DNA of 64,000 bases from Pseudalkalibacillus hwajinpoensis. Lineage in GTDB: Bacteria; Bacillota; Bacilli; Bacillales; Guptibacillaceae. The translations under genes were made by a program, and so were the position numbers. How positions within the stretch are numbered: the first letter of the stretch is position 1; every line of letters starts with the position of its first letter. Location of the stretch: assembly GCF_039851965.1 (NCBI RefSeq), contig NZ_CP156674.1, positions 1,116,001 to 1,180,000 of the forward strand, written 5' to 3'. Shown here one piece after another: positions 9,130-18,327 of the stretch. The notes under the pieces are model-generated. The model ran no database searches and was not told where the DNA came from. It was given only the letters and a program-made list of their open reading frames with translations.

Positions 9130-10431
9130 TCACTTCAATTGTGTCTCTGCCTGAGCTTGTGCATCTGCTAAGACATCATCAAGACTTTTTCCATTTAGAT
9201 AGTTTTGCATTTCAGCTGCTAAAATATCTTCAATCGCATAGGTGTGCACACCATAGTTGACACTAGGGATATCTTCCACCCAAGTAGAGAAGTCAGAAAT
9301 AAGAGATTGTCCACCAAAATAGTCATTTTCAACTTGATAAGCCTCTCCATCTGATGCTGGTTTGTATGTGCCCAGGGCACCAACCTCAAGTACAAGATCC
9401 TGATAAAAATCTTTACTTGCTCCAAACGTTTCACCAAGAAATTCAGCTGCTTTTTCTTTGCCAGGTACGTTCAACACATAGAAGGAACTTCCTCCCTGGT
9501 TCGATGCGTTCACAGCACCTTGCACGTCCAATTTTGGAATTGGAGCAACTGCCCATTTCCCAGATTGTGAGTCTTCCGCTTCAATACTAGGTGAAATCCA
9601 GTTACCGCTTGGAACTGTAGCAACATCCCCACTGTTGAAAGCAGCGATGAATTGACTCCAATCCGAATTTGCTTTAACGAAGTCTGCTTCCATCATGGCT
9701 TTGTAGTTTTCAAATGCTTTTCGTAACGGTTCGTTGTCTATAAGATTTACAGTTGTTCCATCTTCTTCTACGTACCAGGCACCTGCACTCTGAATCATGA
9801 CACGAATGAGCCCTAAGTCGTTTGGATCAAGTGAAATCATATCTTTCCCAGTTTTCGCTTTTACATCCTTACCAATTTCGATATATTTTTCCCATGTAAT
9901 GTTTGTTAAGTCTTCCATTGTATATCCGGCTTCCTCAAGGTAGTCCGTACGGAAAAATAATCCTGTCACCCCTGTGTCAAAAGGCAATCCATACTGATTT
10001 CCTTCAAGACTAGTTGGTGCCAGCTTGTACGAAGCAAAATCATCCAGGTTAATGTATTCATCTAAAGGAAAAAATGCATCTGGATACGATTTCAAAAAAC
10101 TTTGTGCACGCTGATCTTCGATTAATACAATATTAGGCATTCCTTTCATGGTACCTGAACTAAGGCCAGTATTTAGTTTTTGCACAATATCATCCTGCGC
10201 ATTTTCAATAATCTCCAGATTTATATCCTGATCGTAAGATTCTTTGGCAAGCTCAAGTGCCGCAATGTTAAAATTCGGATCCCATGCCCAGGCCGTAATT
10301 TTATCCGGTTCATCTCCCTCATTTCCAGAACCTCCACTTGCACCATCTGAAGAACAAGCTCCCAACGTAAGGAGTGTGATCACACTTAAAGCTAAAAACC
10401 ATCCCTTTTTGAACTGAAAACACTTCATCAT
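9130..10431 (-). CDS. ABC transporter sugar-binding lipoprotein
   Basis: The 433-residue product begins with a lysine-containing n-region, a hydrophobic stretch and the lipobox LTLGAC with lipidated Cys26, then a Gly/Ser linker. The body is a CUT1 family solute-binding protein (NAAL-like start KITAWAWDPNFN, later NQGGSSFYVLNVPGKEKAAEFL). It captures the sugar outside the cell and delivers it to the two permeases that follow. Tandem ATGs at 10431 and 10428 follow GAGGGGGATGG. A near-perfect cre lies at 10449-10462, so glucose repression of the whole locus is likely. The upstream two-component genes are separated by a terminator. Confidence 0.94.
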   Translation of the reverse strand: MMKCFQFKKGWFLALSVITLLTLGACSSDGASGGSGNEGDEPDKITAWAWDPNFNIAALELAKESYDQDINLEIIENAQDDIVQKLNTGLSSGTMKGMPNIVLIEDQRAQSFLKSYPDAFFPLDEYINLDDFASYKLAPTSLEGNQYGLPFDTGVTGLFFRTDYLEEAGYTMEDLTNITWEKYIEIGKDVKAKTGKDMISLDPNDLGLIRVMIQSAGAWYVEEDGTTVNLIDNEPLRKAFENYKAMMEADFVKANSDWSQFIAAFNSGDVATVPSGNWISPSIEAEDSQSGKWAVAPIPKLDVQGAVNASNQGGSSFYVLNVPGKEKAAEFLGETFGASKDFYQDLVLEVGALGTYKPASDGEAYQVENDYFGGQSLISDFSTWVEDIPSVNYGVHTYAIEDILAAEMQNYLNGKSLDDVLADAQAQAETQLK

Positions 10432-10448
10432 CCATCCCCCTCTTTTTT

Positions 10449-10462
10449 TGTAAGCGCTATCA
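10449..10462. promoter_or_regulatory. Catabolite-responsive element (cre) upstream of ABC/GH2 operon
   Basis: TGTAAGCGCTATCA matches all fixed positions of the Bacillus consensus TGWAANCGNTNWCA. It lies 17 bases before the binding-protein start, where CcpA would block the promoter or elongation. Confidence 0.8.
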
Positions 10463-10490
10463 TTATTCCTGTATAAAGCATACCACCCAC

Positions 10491-10520
10491 AAAAAAAAGA
10501 TCGTTAGTACGATCTTTAGA
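10491..10520 (-). terminator. Terminator of the two-component operon
   Basis: AAAGATCGT and ACGATCTTT form a nine-pair stem with a four-base loop, followed on the minus strand by eight T. It separates the histidine kinase gene from the ABC operon. Confidence 0.88.
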
Positions 10521-10536
10521 ATTTTTTTAACTATCT

Positions 10537-12357
10537 TTAGACTTTTCCGCCATCAAGAAAACGCTTTTTTGTATTATTTTTAGATATGTAACTATTTTTA
10601 GTGTTTTTATCTAACAAGGGTAAGATAATTTTAACTTTTGTTCCTTTTTTCAATTCACTTGATATTTTCACACCGAATCTTTTGCCGAACAATAATTGTA
10701 TACGTTCATGGACGTTGCGGACTCCTATTCCGCTAAACAGATGTCTCTTTCCTTTATTACTTTGAATCATGTCAACTTCCATGCCATCTCCCGTATCGAT
10801 TACTTCACAAATCAGTTGATTGTCTCGCTGAGCAATCAGTATCTGAATATATCCCTGTTTCTTTTCGGTAAATGCGTGGAAAAAGGCATTCTCAATGAAT
10901 GGCTGGATCACTAGCTTCGGCAAATGGTAGTGTAAACAATTAGGTGAAATGAGCGAATTCACTTTAATCCGGTCCCCATATCTCATTTGGTTGATTAGCA
11001 CATAATTTTGTATATTTGTAATCTCTTGTTCTACTGTAATGGTTTCATCAACATTTCCAAGTGCATTTTGCAATAAGGGAATTAACGCATCTATCGTGTC
11101 AAAGGCTGCTTCTTTCTTCCCTTCTTTCACCAAAAATTTAACTGATGTTAACGTGTTATAGAGAAAGTGAGGATTGATTTGGTGTTGGAGCGCCTCCAGT
11201 TCGGCCTTTCGCTGCTTCTGTTGTGTCCTCATCAAAACTTCTACATGCTCCTGTAATTCATTCAGCATATAGTTAAAAGCACTTGCAATTTTCTTCGCTT
11301 CGTACCCACCATTCTCTTCAACTGGTTTACTAAAATCATACTTTGCCATATTGGAAATTTGTTGGACCAACTTGCTTATCGAAGTGGTCATTCTTCTATA
11401 TATAATAAATACAATACCAACTGCAAGCAGTACAATACCGATGCTGATGAGAATGAGCTCTTTTGTATCTACCAAATTATCAATGACCAGCTCTTTGTCT
11501 ATTAGATTAACAAGATACATATCTAGCGCCGGCAAAGCCGCCGTTAACAACATATAATCTTTATCAAATACATGGACATCTTGATACACCAGGCTGTTAT
11601 CTTCTGTTTCTTTCGCAAGCTCAAGCAAGTCCTCTGCACCCTGTCCAATTAAGGCAGTTTCATTACTGGAGATAATTTCACCACTACCATTGAGCACAAG
11701 GACACTATTCCCTTCACTAGTGTAGTCTTCATAAAATTCCCTCAGGTCCTTTTCACGAATAGGAATATACAGATAACCATATATGTATTTGGTGGACCTT
11801 TCCGTAAGCGCCTTAGTCGCCACAATCATTGGCCTGCCATTGGTAATGTCGCCGCTTGGAACAAATTGATAGAGGATTTCATTCGGATTCGCTTGTGCGT
11901 TTCGCGTAATCCTGTGGTTCATTAAGGTATCAGCTGAAACTGGCCAATTCATATATTTCATATTGAATAACCTCTTGTTTTTGCCCAATACCATCATGTT
12001 TGCCTCATTCGGATTGTCTGAATATAGTTTCTCCATTTGCTCTTCTATTGTATAAATGGAACGCGACGCTTCGATAGAGGTTAGATTGTCTTGTGTTAAC
12101 ATTTGCTTAATCGTCCCGTTGTTTTCCACATTCATTGATGTGAAAACAACGGAGTAGCTGTAGGACTCGAATTGTTGCTTAATCTGATTAAGCACTTTGG
12201 TATTGGTAATACTGAATGTTTCCATAAATAGATTGTTAGACATACGAATCGTACTAAAAGTGATCAAGATAGAAACAGTAATAATACTGAATAACATCAC
12301 AAGAAATATTTTAATAAATAAGTTGTTATTTTGAAAAATTCGTAAAAATCTGCTCAT
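10537..12357 (-). CDS. Sensor histidine kinase, YesM/LytS-like
   Basis: The 606-residue product has a membrane segment near residues 15-35, an extracellular region of about 260 residues, a second membrane segment near 298-318 (LILISIGIVLLAVGIVFIIY), a HAMP linker, and a His_kinase domain with H397 in QINPHFLYNTL. The ATP-binding part shows VIQPFIENAFFHAF (N box) and DTGDGM and GIGVRNVHERI (G boxes). It senses an extracellular ligand, probably a galacto-oligosaccharide, and phosphorylates the AraC-type regulator encoded nine bases upstream. ATG 12357 follows GAGGACAATCC. Its position next to the ABC operon supports that target. Confidence 0.94.
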   Translation of the reverse strand: MSRFLRIFQNNNLFIKIFLVMLFSIITVSILITFSTIRMSNNLFMETFSITNTKVLNQIKQQFESYSYSVVFTSMNVENNGTIKQMLTQDNLTSIEASRSIYTIEEQMEKLYSDNPNEANMMVLGKNKRLFNMKYMNWPVSADTLMNHRITRNAQANPNEILYQFVPSGDITNGRPMIVATKALTERSTKYIYGYLYIPIREKDLREFYEDYTSEGNSVLVLNGSGEIISSNETALIGQGAEDLLELAKETEDNSLVYQDVHVFDKDYMLLTAALPALDMYLVNLIDKELVIDNLVDTKELILISIGIVLLAVGIVFIIYRRMTTSISKLVQQISNMAKYDFSKPVEENGGYEAKKIASAFNYMLNELQEHVEVLMRTQQKQRKAELEALQHQINPHFLYNTLTSVKFLVKEGKKEAAFDTIDALIPLLQNALGNVDETITVEQEITNIQNYVLINQMRYGDRIKVNSLISPNCLHYHLPKLVIQPFIENAFFHAFTEKKQGYIQILIAQRDNQLICEVIDTGDGMEVDMIQSNKGKRHLFSGIGVRNVHERIQLLFGKRFGVKISSELKKGTKVKIILPLLDKNTKNSYISKNNTKKRFLDGGKV

Positions 12358-12366
12358 GGATTGTCC

Positions 12367-13908
12367 TCAATTCATTGCTGGAGCATTCTTTCGATACCTG
12401 CCAGGAGATAATCCTTCTATTCGTTTAAACACTTTGCAAAAGTAACTGGGTTCTGAGTAACCTACCCTTTCACTTACCTGGCTAACGGAAGCTGAGCTGG
12501 ATGCCAGAATATGCTTTGCCTTTGCTATTCTCACCTGATTGACATAATCACTAAACCCAAGTTTATGATGAGTGCTAAAATAACTGGATAAATAGGAGGG
12601 ATTAAAATGAAAATAGTCAGCTAAGGTGGATAATGAAAGAGGCTCTGCATAATGATCTTCAATATATTGCAACAACCGCTGCATGTTAGGGGGACAACCT
12701 GTACTGTCTTCTATGAGAACAATTCGTTTCACGACTTCCAAGAAATCATGAAAGCGAGCAATCGCCTCTTTCGCATACTGCGCTTCATTAATATCAGCAA
12801 AATACTCGTATTTTTTTGCCTCCAACTCATCCACACCGTACTTCATATTTCCTAATAGAACGATCATATTAAACATGATATTTTCGAGCCAGGACTTAAA
12901 TTCAAATATATCGATTGTATAATGACTGGTTAGAACGTCTACATTCGCCTCTAAAGAATGAATCGCAACGGCAAAGTTTTTCTGCTTAAATAAATCAATA
13001 AACTGACTTAAATCAAAAGGCGTACTGTTTTTTTCTACCTTAGGCAAGGATCCATGGATTAATACCGGCTCGTCTGGCAGATAGAACAGGTAATCTTTCA
13101 TCTTTAAAAGGCTATCCTCATAGACAGTATTCAGCTCATGAATCGAAGAAAATGGTACACTCATTAGCCAGCTTTTACTAGCTCCTAAACCTTTATATTT
13201 TTTAGCTAGATTGGTCATGCTTTGTTTAATAGTTGGCAGCTGAACCAAAGTAAAGTTCAGCAGCACAACCATGGTATCGCTTTCATCTAATGGTATGAAT
13301 AGAGTTTCGATTTGATCGACCTGTTTCATTACCTGATTGTTCAATTCTTTGAAGGTTAACACATTCTCTTCATTCTCAAGACCACAAACAGCGATCAGGC
13401 AAAATTCGCTATGAGTAAATCCTTCTAGTAATGCCTTCTCTTCGCTCGTTAAGGAATCCCCTAACACCCTCTTTTTTACTAGTTCTTCCAAGGAAGTCGG
13501 CCTTTCTTCTTTTTCATAAAAGACGGGGCGATTTGGTACTATTCTCCGCAATGTTTTAATTAACCCTTCAGCATTCAATTTTGGTTTTAGAATGTAATCG
13601 GCTACACCACTTTGAAACGTAGAACGCACGTAATCAAAATTCTCAAAACTGCTTAATACCATGATTTCAATAGCTGGATACTTCTCTTTCACCACTCTTA
13701 CTAATTCGATACCATCCATACCAGGCATCACAACATCGGTAAGGATGATATGGGGTTGTAAGGATTCAATTAAGGACAGGGCCTCATTCCCATTCGAAGC
13801 CTCCCCAACAATCTGAAACCCTTCTTGTTCCCAATCGATATAATTTATAATTCCTTGCCTTATCAGCATTTCATCATCTACAACTAAAACCCTGTACAGA
13901 CCACTCAT
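12367..13908 (-). CDS. Response regulator with AraC DNA-binding domain, YesN-like
   Basis: I place the start at ATG 13908 (GGGGGAG nine bases before), giving 513 residues; a longer frame extends 17 codons upstream without a ribosome binding site. The receiver domain has the acidic pair D11-D12, phosphoacceptor D58 in ILTDVVMPGMDG and K at the usual position in YILKPKL. The last 100 residues are two helix-turn-helix motifs of the AraC family ending GLSPGRYRKNAP. The partner kinase follows nine bases later. The pair probably activates the galactoside ABC operon when the sugar is present. Confidence 0.94.
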   Translation of the reverse strand: MSGLYRVLVVDDEMLIRQGIINYIDWEQEGFQIVGEASNGNEALSLIESLQPHIILTDVVMPGMDGIELVRVVKEKYPAIEIMVLSSFENFDYVRSTFQSGVADYILKPKLNAEGLIKTLRRIVPNRPVFYEKEERPTSLEELVKKRVLGDSLTSEEKALLEGFTHSEFCLIAVCGLENEENVLTFKELNNQVMKQVDQIETLFIPLDESDTMVVLLNFTLVQLPTIKQSMTNLAKKYKGLGASKSWLMSVPFSSIHELNTVYEDSLLKMKDYLFYLPDEPVLIHGSLPKVEKNSTPFDLSQFIDLFKQKNFAVAIHSLEANVDVLTSHYTIDIFEFKSWLENIMFNMIVLLGNMKYGVDELEAKKYEYFADINEAQYAKEAIARFHDFLEVVKRIVLIEDSTGCPPNMQRLLQYIEDHYAEPLSLSTLADYFHFNPSYLSSYFSTHHKLGFSDYVNQVRIAKAKHILASSSASVSQVSERVGYSEPSYFCKVFKRIEGLSPGRYRKNAPAMN

Positions 13909-15009
13909 ACCGATATCTCCCCCTAAGAAGTCGCATAATCTTTTGGACAAGCGGACCACAGTACCTATGCCCCAAAAATTGGTTTACCTTTTTTAAATAG
14001 GAAATAGTGATTCTTCAAGATGATTACTGCTTTTCGAAAATTTCTGATATTTATATTCTAAAGTCTTTTGTACCAGTCGTAAACATGTTATTTCTTGCAG
14101 AGTCTATTATGATAAACCTATACATGGCTGATCTATGTTCTAGAAATTATTTTAACTGCAAAACTGTATTCAAGGGGAAATCGCGTATCATACACTTTCT
14201 CTTATAACTGGAACTTCTATATCAACTGATTTTGTAGCAAATGAGATAGTAACTATTACTGTAATTGGGAGTATTTAAGTGTGAATGAATTACATACAGC
14301 ATAATTTGACCAACTTTATTAATCATTCATCTTCCTTTTCCTTTATGCTTTTCAAATCCTTCCTTAGTCTTAAAAGTTCAATATAAAAAAACCTAAATCC
14401 TTTAAGAGTAAATAGGCATTTCATTCTGTATCTTTTGTTAAATAACTTTCCACTTTTTTCACTATTTCAAGATATATATACAGTTCAAAAACAAAAAGGA
14501 ACGGTTACCCGCTCCTGATCCAGTTACTCTTTTCTTTTCAATATTTTATCCACGTAAAATAGAAAATCTCTATTTCATTATATGTATTATACTCGGAGTA
14601 AAACTCCCCTCCTATTTCGCTTTCTTAGGAATAATTAAAGTTGAGAAAGTGGCCCACTTAATCAAAGTTCAATTAAATAAGCCACTTTTCATTTCCAATA
14701 AATAGTGAAGGTATTTTATTATGAAGGTAACGAAGGAGATGTATGTGGAAGAATCAGTCAGGACAGCCCCGGTGATTCACTTGCAAATTAAAGGAGGGAT
14801 ACTTGTACGCAGTCCTCTCCCTCTTCATTCCCTACATTTTATTCTGTAAGATCCCTATCGATAATCCGTGGAAGTCAGCAATCTCTTTAAAAACTTTTTC
14901 CCTGCTTATCATTGTCTTTTTAATTTCTTGATTATAGAAACAATTGTCCATTGATGAAAAAAGCAGCTTAACCTTTTCATTAAATACCTTTGGTTCTACA
15001 TCTAAAAAA
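13909..15009. other. Long AT-rich intergenic region
   Basis: About 1.1 kb without a gene I can support. It should carry the promoter of the two-component operon near its left end. It holds a terminator-like hairpin at 14497-14517, an inverted repeat GAAAGTGGC/GCCACTTTTC at 14645-14690, and short frames at 14007-14207 (+), 14721-14849 (+) and 14832-15035 (-). None of these has a recognisable product, and the last overlaps the mqo stop. Confidence 0.5.
14494..14518 (-). terminator. Short terminator-like hairpin
   Basis: On the minus strand AGGAGCGGG TAA CCGTTCCT is followed by TTTTTGTTTTT. No gene upstream on that strand is evident except the distant mqo. Confidence 0.5.
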
Positions 15010-16512
15010 TTAACTATAGACCGGCTTTTCTTCACTTAGACCTAGCGTCTCTGCTGTTGAAGTATGAACTTCTTGAAGAAGCTCAGGGTTTTTCGCTAGT
15101 GACAAGCCATAAGAAGGAATCATTTCTTTGATTTTCGGTTCCCACTCTATCATATGTTGCGGGAAGCATTTATCTAATAACTCTAGCATAACGTGAACAG
15201 CCGTAGAAGCTCCCGGAGAAGCACCCAGCAATGCAGCGATCGAGCCATCTTCAGCACTTACCAATTCCGTACCAAATTGAAGTGTTCCTTTACCACCGGC
15301 CTCAGTATCTTTGATAACTTGTACACGTTGGCCCGCTACCACTATATCCCAATCCTCGAGTTTGGCATTTGGGATAAACTCTCGTAATTCTTCCATGCGC
15401 TTTTCATTCGATAACATCACTTGCTGGATCAGGTATTTTGTCAACGACATCTCTTTTACACCCGACGCAAGCATAGTGATGACATTATTTGGTTTTATGG
15501 AACGTATCAAATCAAGATTTGAACCTTCTTTTAAGAACTTTGGTGAGAAACCGGCAAATGGGCCATACAATAATGATTTTTTGTTATCCATATACCTTGT
15601 ATCAAGATGTGGAACAGACATTGGAGGCGCACCCACCTTAGCTTTACCGTATACTTTTGCATTATGCTGCTCCACAACTTCTGGATTATTACATACCATA
15701 AATAGTCCGCTTACCGGGAATCCTCCTATTTGTTTTGATTCAGGAATACCGGTTTTTTGTAGTAAAGGAAGACTTCCGCCCCCACCGCCGATAAAGACGA
15801 ATTTTGCAGTATGGTATTCGATGTTGCCGCTATCGATATCGTGTACCTTCACTTCCCACAAGCCGTCGCTAGTACGTTTAATATCCTTAACACTATGCTT
15901 GTAGTTGATCTCGACGTTTCTACTCTTTAAGTGGTCAAACATCTTGCTTGTTAAAGCGCCAAAGTTAACATCCGTTCCAGAGTCAATCTTTGTTGCCGCT
16001 ATCGGTTCATTCGATGTACGGCCTTCCATGATAAGCGGAATCCATTCCTTAAGCTTTTCAGGGTTATCAGAAATTTCCACTCCTTTAAACAGGGGATTGT
16101 TTGACAGCGCTTCAAAACGTTTTTTCAAAAAAGTTACATTCGTTTCCCCCTGTACTAAACTCATATGAGGTAATGGCATGATAAAGTCCGATGGATTACT
16201 AATCAGCTTGGTGTTTACAAGATAAGACCAGAACTGTCTTGAAAGCTGAAACTGTTCATTGATTTTTATCGCTTTGCTAATATCTATAGATCCATCAGGT
16301 TTTTCTGAAGTATAGTTAAGCTCGCACAGTGCAGCGTGCCCCGTACCCGCATTATTCCATTCGTTAGAGCTTTCTTCTCCTGCATTTGCGAGCTTCTCAA
16401 ACACTTTGATTTCCCATTCCGGTGCTAACTCTTTCAATAATGATCCCAAAGTAGCGCTCATAACTCCCGCACCAATTAAGATAACGTCTGTTTCTTTCGC
16501 TCTGTTGCTCAT
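15010..16512 (-). CDS. mqo: Malate:quinone oxidoreductase
   Basis: The 500-residue FAD enzyme oxidises malate to oxaloacetate and passes electrons to quinone at the membrane. The N-terminus DVILIGAGVMSATLGSLL is the dinucleotide-binding fold, and EWNNAGTGHAALCELNYT, FVFIGGGGGSLPLLQ and the C-terminal LLGASPGASTAVHVMLELL are typical of Mqo. The start is ATG 16512, behind AAGGAAGGG; a GTG six codons upstream is in frame but overlaps that site. Mqo replaces or complements NAD-malate dehydrogenase in the citric acid cycle. Both neighbours are unrelated, so it is probably monocistronic. Confidence 0.96.
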   Translation of the reverse strand: MSNRAKETDVILIGAGVMSATLGSLLKELAPEWEIKVFEKLANAGEESSNEWNNAGTGHAALCELNYTSEKPDGSIDISKAIKINEQFQLSRQFWSYLVNTKLISNPSDFIMPLPHMSLVQGETNVTFLKKRFEALSNNPLFKGVEISDNPEKLKEWIPLIMEGRTSNEPIAATKIDSGTDVNFGALTSKMFDHLKSRNVEINYKHSVKDIKRTSDGLWEVKVHDIDSGNIEYHTAKFVFIGGGGGSLPLLQKTGIPESKQIGGFPVSGLFMVCNNPEVVEQHNAKVYGKAKVGAPPMSVPHLDTRYMDNKKSLLYGPFAGFSPKFLKEGSNLDLIRSIKPNNVITMLASGVKEMSLTKYLIQQVMLSNEKRMEELREFIPNAKLEDWDIVVAGQRVQVIKDTEAGGKGTLQFGTELVSAEDGSIAALLGASPGASTAVHVMLELLDKCFPQHMIEWEPKIKEMIPSYGLSLAKNPELLQEVHTSTAETLGLSEEKPVYS

Positions 16513-16723
16513 TATACCCTTCCTTATCACCTATATTTGAAAATAATGTGGTCGCTCCTGCTCAAGTGGCACAACAACCAGGCACGACCCAGGGACACAC
16601 CTTTTCTATCTTACTTATAACCATATCATATTCCATTATAATTATTTATAAATTATAATAATTTTTGTTGTACTTAGTTCCCATTGTACCAAGAATCCTA
16701 AAATAAACGCTGTGTTAGTTAAT

Positions 16724-17230
16724 TTAAAGTCTAAACTGTTTAAAACGACCTCTCAAATCAACGACAATATCTGATGGTTGCTTATTCGTTGTATCATAGA
16801 GATATTTCTTATTAGGCATTCTACTCTCCAGCTCCTCCAATAATTGTAAAGAGCGGTCCACTAAATTATGATCGCCTCTTTTATTTAGTCGCTCAATAAG
16901 TATCCCTTCATCTGCTCGTAACACTACATAATGGATATGAACATTTAGTCCAGATAGTTGCTTACAAAACCACTCTAATTCAGTTTCCACTACATAATCT
17001 ATTATGACATTAAGATTGTTTTCAACAAAATTCTTGGTTAATGACAATATGTTTTTCCAATCGATTTCTAATTGTTCGTCCCACGGTGGTTGCTCTTGCC
17101 CAATAAACATGGAATGAATGACATCACCTTCTATTAGAACAACCCCTTCCATCTCGTGTGCGAGTGTTTTGGTAATAGTAGACTTACCAACTCCACAAGG
17201 CCCAGATACGAGGTAAATTGATTTAGTCAT
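16724..17230 (-). CDS. Small P-loop nucleotide kinase-like protein
   Basis: The 168-residue protein starts with IYLVSGPCGVGKSTITKTLA, a Walker A motif at residues 9-17. Further on are VLIEGDVIHSMF and IIDYVVETELEWFCKQL, the layout of AAA_17/shikimate-kinase-like small-molecule kinases. RLNKRGDHN may supply the lid arginines. ATG 17230 lies eight bases after AGGTG; TTG 17236 is in frame but overlaps the site. The substrate is not identifiable. Neighbours give no hint because the upstream gene is an rsgA remnant. Confidence 0.75.
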   Translation of the reverse strand: MTKSIYLVSGPCGVGKSTITKTLAHEMEGVVLIEGDVIHSMFIGQEQPPWDEQLEIDWKNILSLTKNFVENNLNVIIDYVVETELEWFCKQLSGLNVHIHYVVLRADEGILIERLNKRGDHNLVDRSLQLLEELESRMPNKKYLYDTTNKQPSDIVVDLRGRFKQFRL

Positions 17231-17298
17231 TTTCAAATCACCTTTCTTAGTTCTTAGGACATATGCTTCTTCAATTAATCTGCCTCAATTCTATAACA

Positions 17299-17312
17299 CC
17301 AATTATTTCAAA
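17299..17312. repeat. 14-base motif repeated three times in window, copy 1
   Basis: CCAATTATTTCAAA also occurs at 19219-19232 and 41448-41461, always intergenic and in the same orientation. Confidence 0.6.
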
Positions 17313-17338
17313 ATGGGACGAATAACTCCATCTTTTAT

Positions 17339-17377
17339 TAAAAGGGAGCCTATCTTATTGCAGATAAGCTCCCCTTT
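17339..17377 (-). terminator. Terminator after rsgA remnant
   Basis: AAAGGGAGCCTATCT and AGATAAGCTCCCCTTT pair around TATTGC; T-rich sequence follows on both strands. Confidence 0.7.
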
Positions 17378-17397
17378 GTTATTTACTTTCATCTTAT

Positions 17398-17620
17398 CTA
17401 AGGTTTTTGGAAAAGTTTCCTTTGTTTCATATAGTCTACAGCCTTTGTTTTATTCTTTTGTTTAGAAATATGCTTTGCCTCGTTTTTATCTCTATAATAG
17501 CTATTGAATTTATCTATACTAAGAGTGCCATCAGATATCGCTTTTATAACTGCACAGTATGGCTCGTATCTGTATCCCCAAATCCCATCTTACTAAACTT
17601 CTTCATTCCCTCCACCTTCT
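17398..17620 (-). pseudogene. rsgA: Remnant of ribosome small-subunit GTPase RsgA, C-terminal end
   Basis: On the minus strand a frame ending at TAG 17398-17400 reads EPYCAVIKAISDGTLSIDKF and continues SYYRDKNEAKHISKQKNKT. This matches the zinc-binding C-terminal segment of RsgA/YloQ (EPGCAVKxAIExGxL). About 60 codons survive; the upstream part, in another frame (KKFSKMGFGDTD), is joined by a frameshift, and the GTPase domain is absent. In RsgA the Pro-Gly-Cys-Ala motif is usually PGCAV; here it is PYCAV. It is a decayed paralogue fragment, not a working gene, unless the rest lies elsewhere. Confidence 0.7.
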
Positions 17621-17683
17621 TTTTCAAGGCTGTTTTCGTATAGATTGTTGTTTATGTTAAGTAAAGACCTCGGTTTTGTTAGA

Positions 17684-18235
17684 TCAATTGCTTAAACAAA
17701 TATCTAAATATCTTTCATATCGTTTCTTTTCCTTATTTAGTTCATAAATTCTAATAAAATTCACTTCAAAATCGGGATAAGGTGTCAATTCTTTATCTGC
17801 TAATTCTTCCATATCTTTAAGTTCTATTTTTGACAGTCCAGTAGAAATGTTTCCACCGTACTGTTCTTTCCCCAATGTTAAGTGAGGTACAAAGGCATCA
17901 TGTTCAAAATACTGCTTTATTAAATCCTCTGATGGTGAAATTTCTCGAACTAATTTTTTATGTAAATCGTGTAAATCATTTGATTTAATGCTCAAATATA
18001 AAATGTTATCTCCAAAATACATTGGTTTATCTAATGATACTTGGAAAGGTTTGAAATTCTGACATACTTTTTGTACTTTGTTTATCCACTTTTTATCTGG
18101 AGTTAATCCCCCTTGTGCTTTCAAAGTGATATGGGGTTCTACACCTAAATAGTCAAACCATCTTCTTTGAAAATGCTCTATTCGTTCTAAATATTCTTTA
18201 GGCGGGACAATTCCAATAAAATACTCTACTTTGAT
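17684..18235 (-). CDS. 2'-5' RNA ligase / LigT-like phosphoesterase with non-standard start
   Basis: The protein carries both catalytic motifs of the 2H phosphoesterase superfamily: PHITLK near residue 34 and PHLTLG in the second half. The first motif lies upstream of the only normal start codon (TTG 18124). Extending in frame, no ATG, GTG or TTG occurs between the upstream stop near 18290 and the motif. The sequence YFIGIVPPKEYLERIEHFQ before the motif is typical of the family N-terminus. The best start is ATC at 18235, nine bases after AAGGGAG; that gives 183 residues. The gene therefore either uses an AUC start, or has lost its ATG by one substitution. The cellular substrate is unknown. 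Confidence 0.72.
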   Translation of the reverse strand: MKVEYFIGIVPPKEYLERIEHFQRRWFDYLGVEPHITLKAQGGLTPDKKWINKVQKVCQNFKPFQVSLDKPMYFGDNILYLSIKSNDLHDLHKKLVREISPSEDLIKQYFEHDAFVPHLTLGKEQYGGNISTGLSKIELKDMEELADKELTPYPDFEVNFIRIYELNKEKKRYERYLDICLSN

Positions 18236-18327
18236 TTTTCTCAGCTCCCTTATTCTCCCGATGTCCTGTAGTTTATAATAAGTAAAAACTCAGAAGTCAG
18301 AAGGTCAAATTTAGCGTTATATTAAAC

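Noticed and set aside
14007..14207. 66-codon plus-strand frame in the AT-rich gap
   Set aside because: No ribosome binding site, no recognisable motif, biased composition as expected for AT-rich DNA.
14832..15035. 67-codon minus-strand frame
   Set aside because: It starts inside the mqo 3' end without a ribosome binding site and matches nothing recognisable.
17407..17643. 78-codon plus-strand frame
   Set aside because: It is the shadow of the rsgA remnant, whose minus-strand translation is recognisable.
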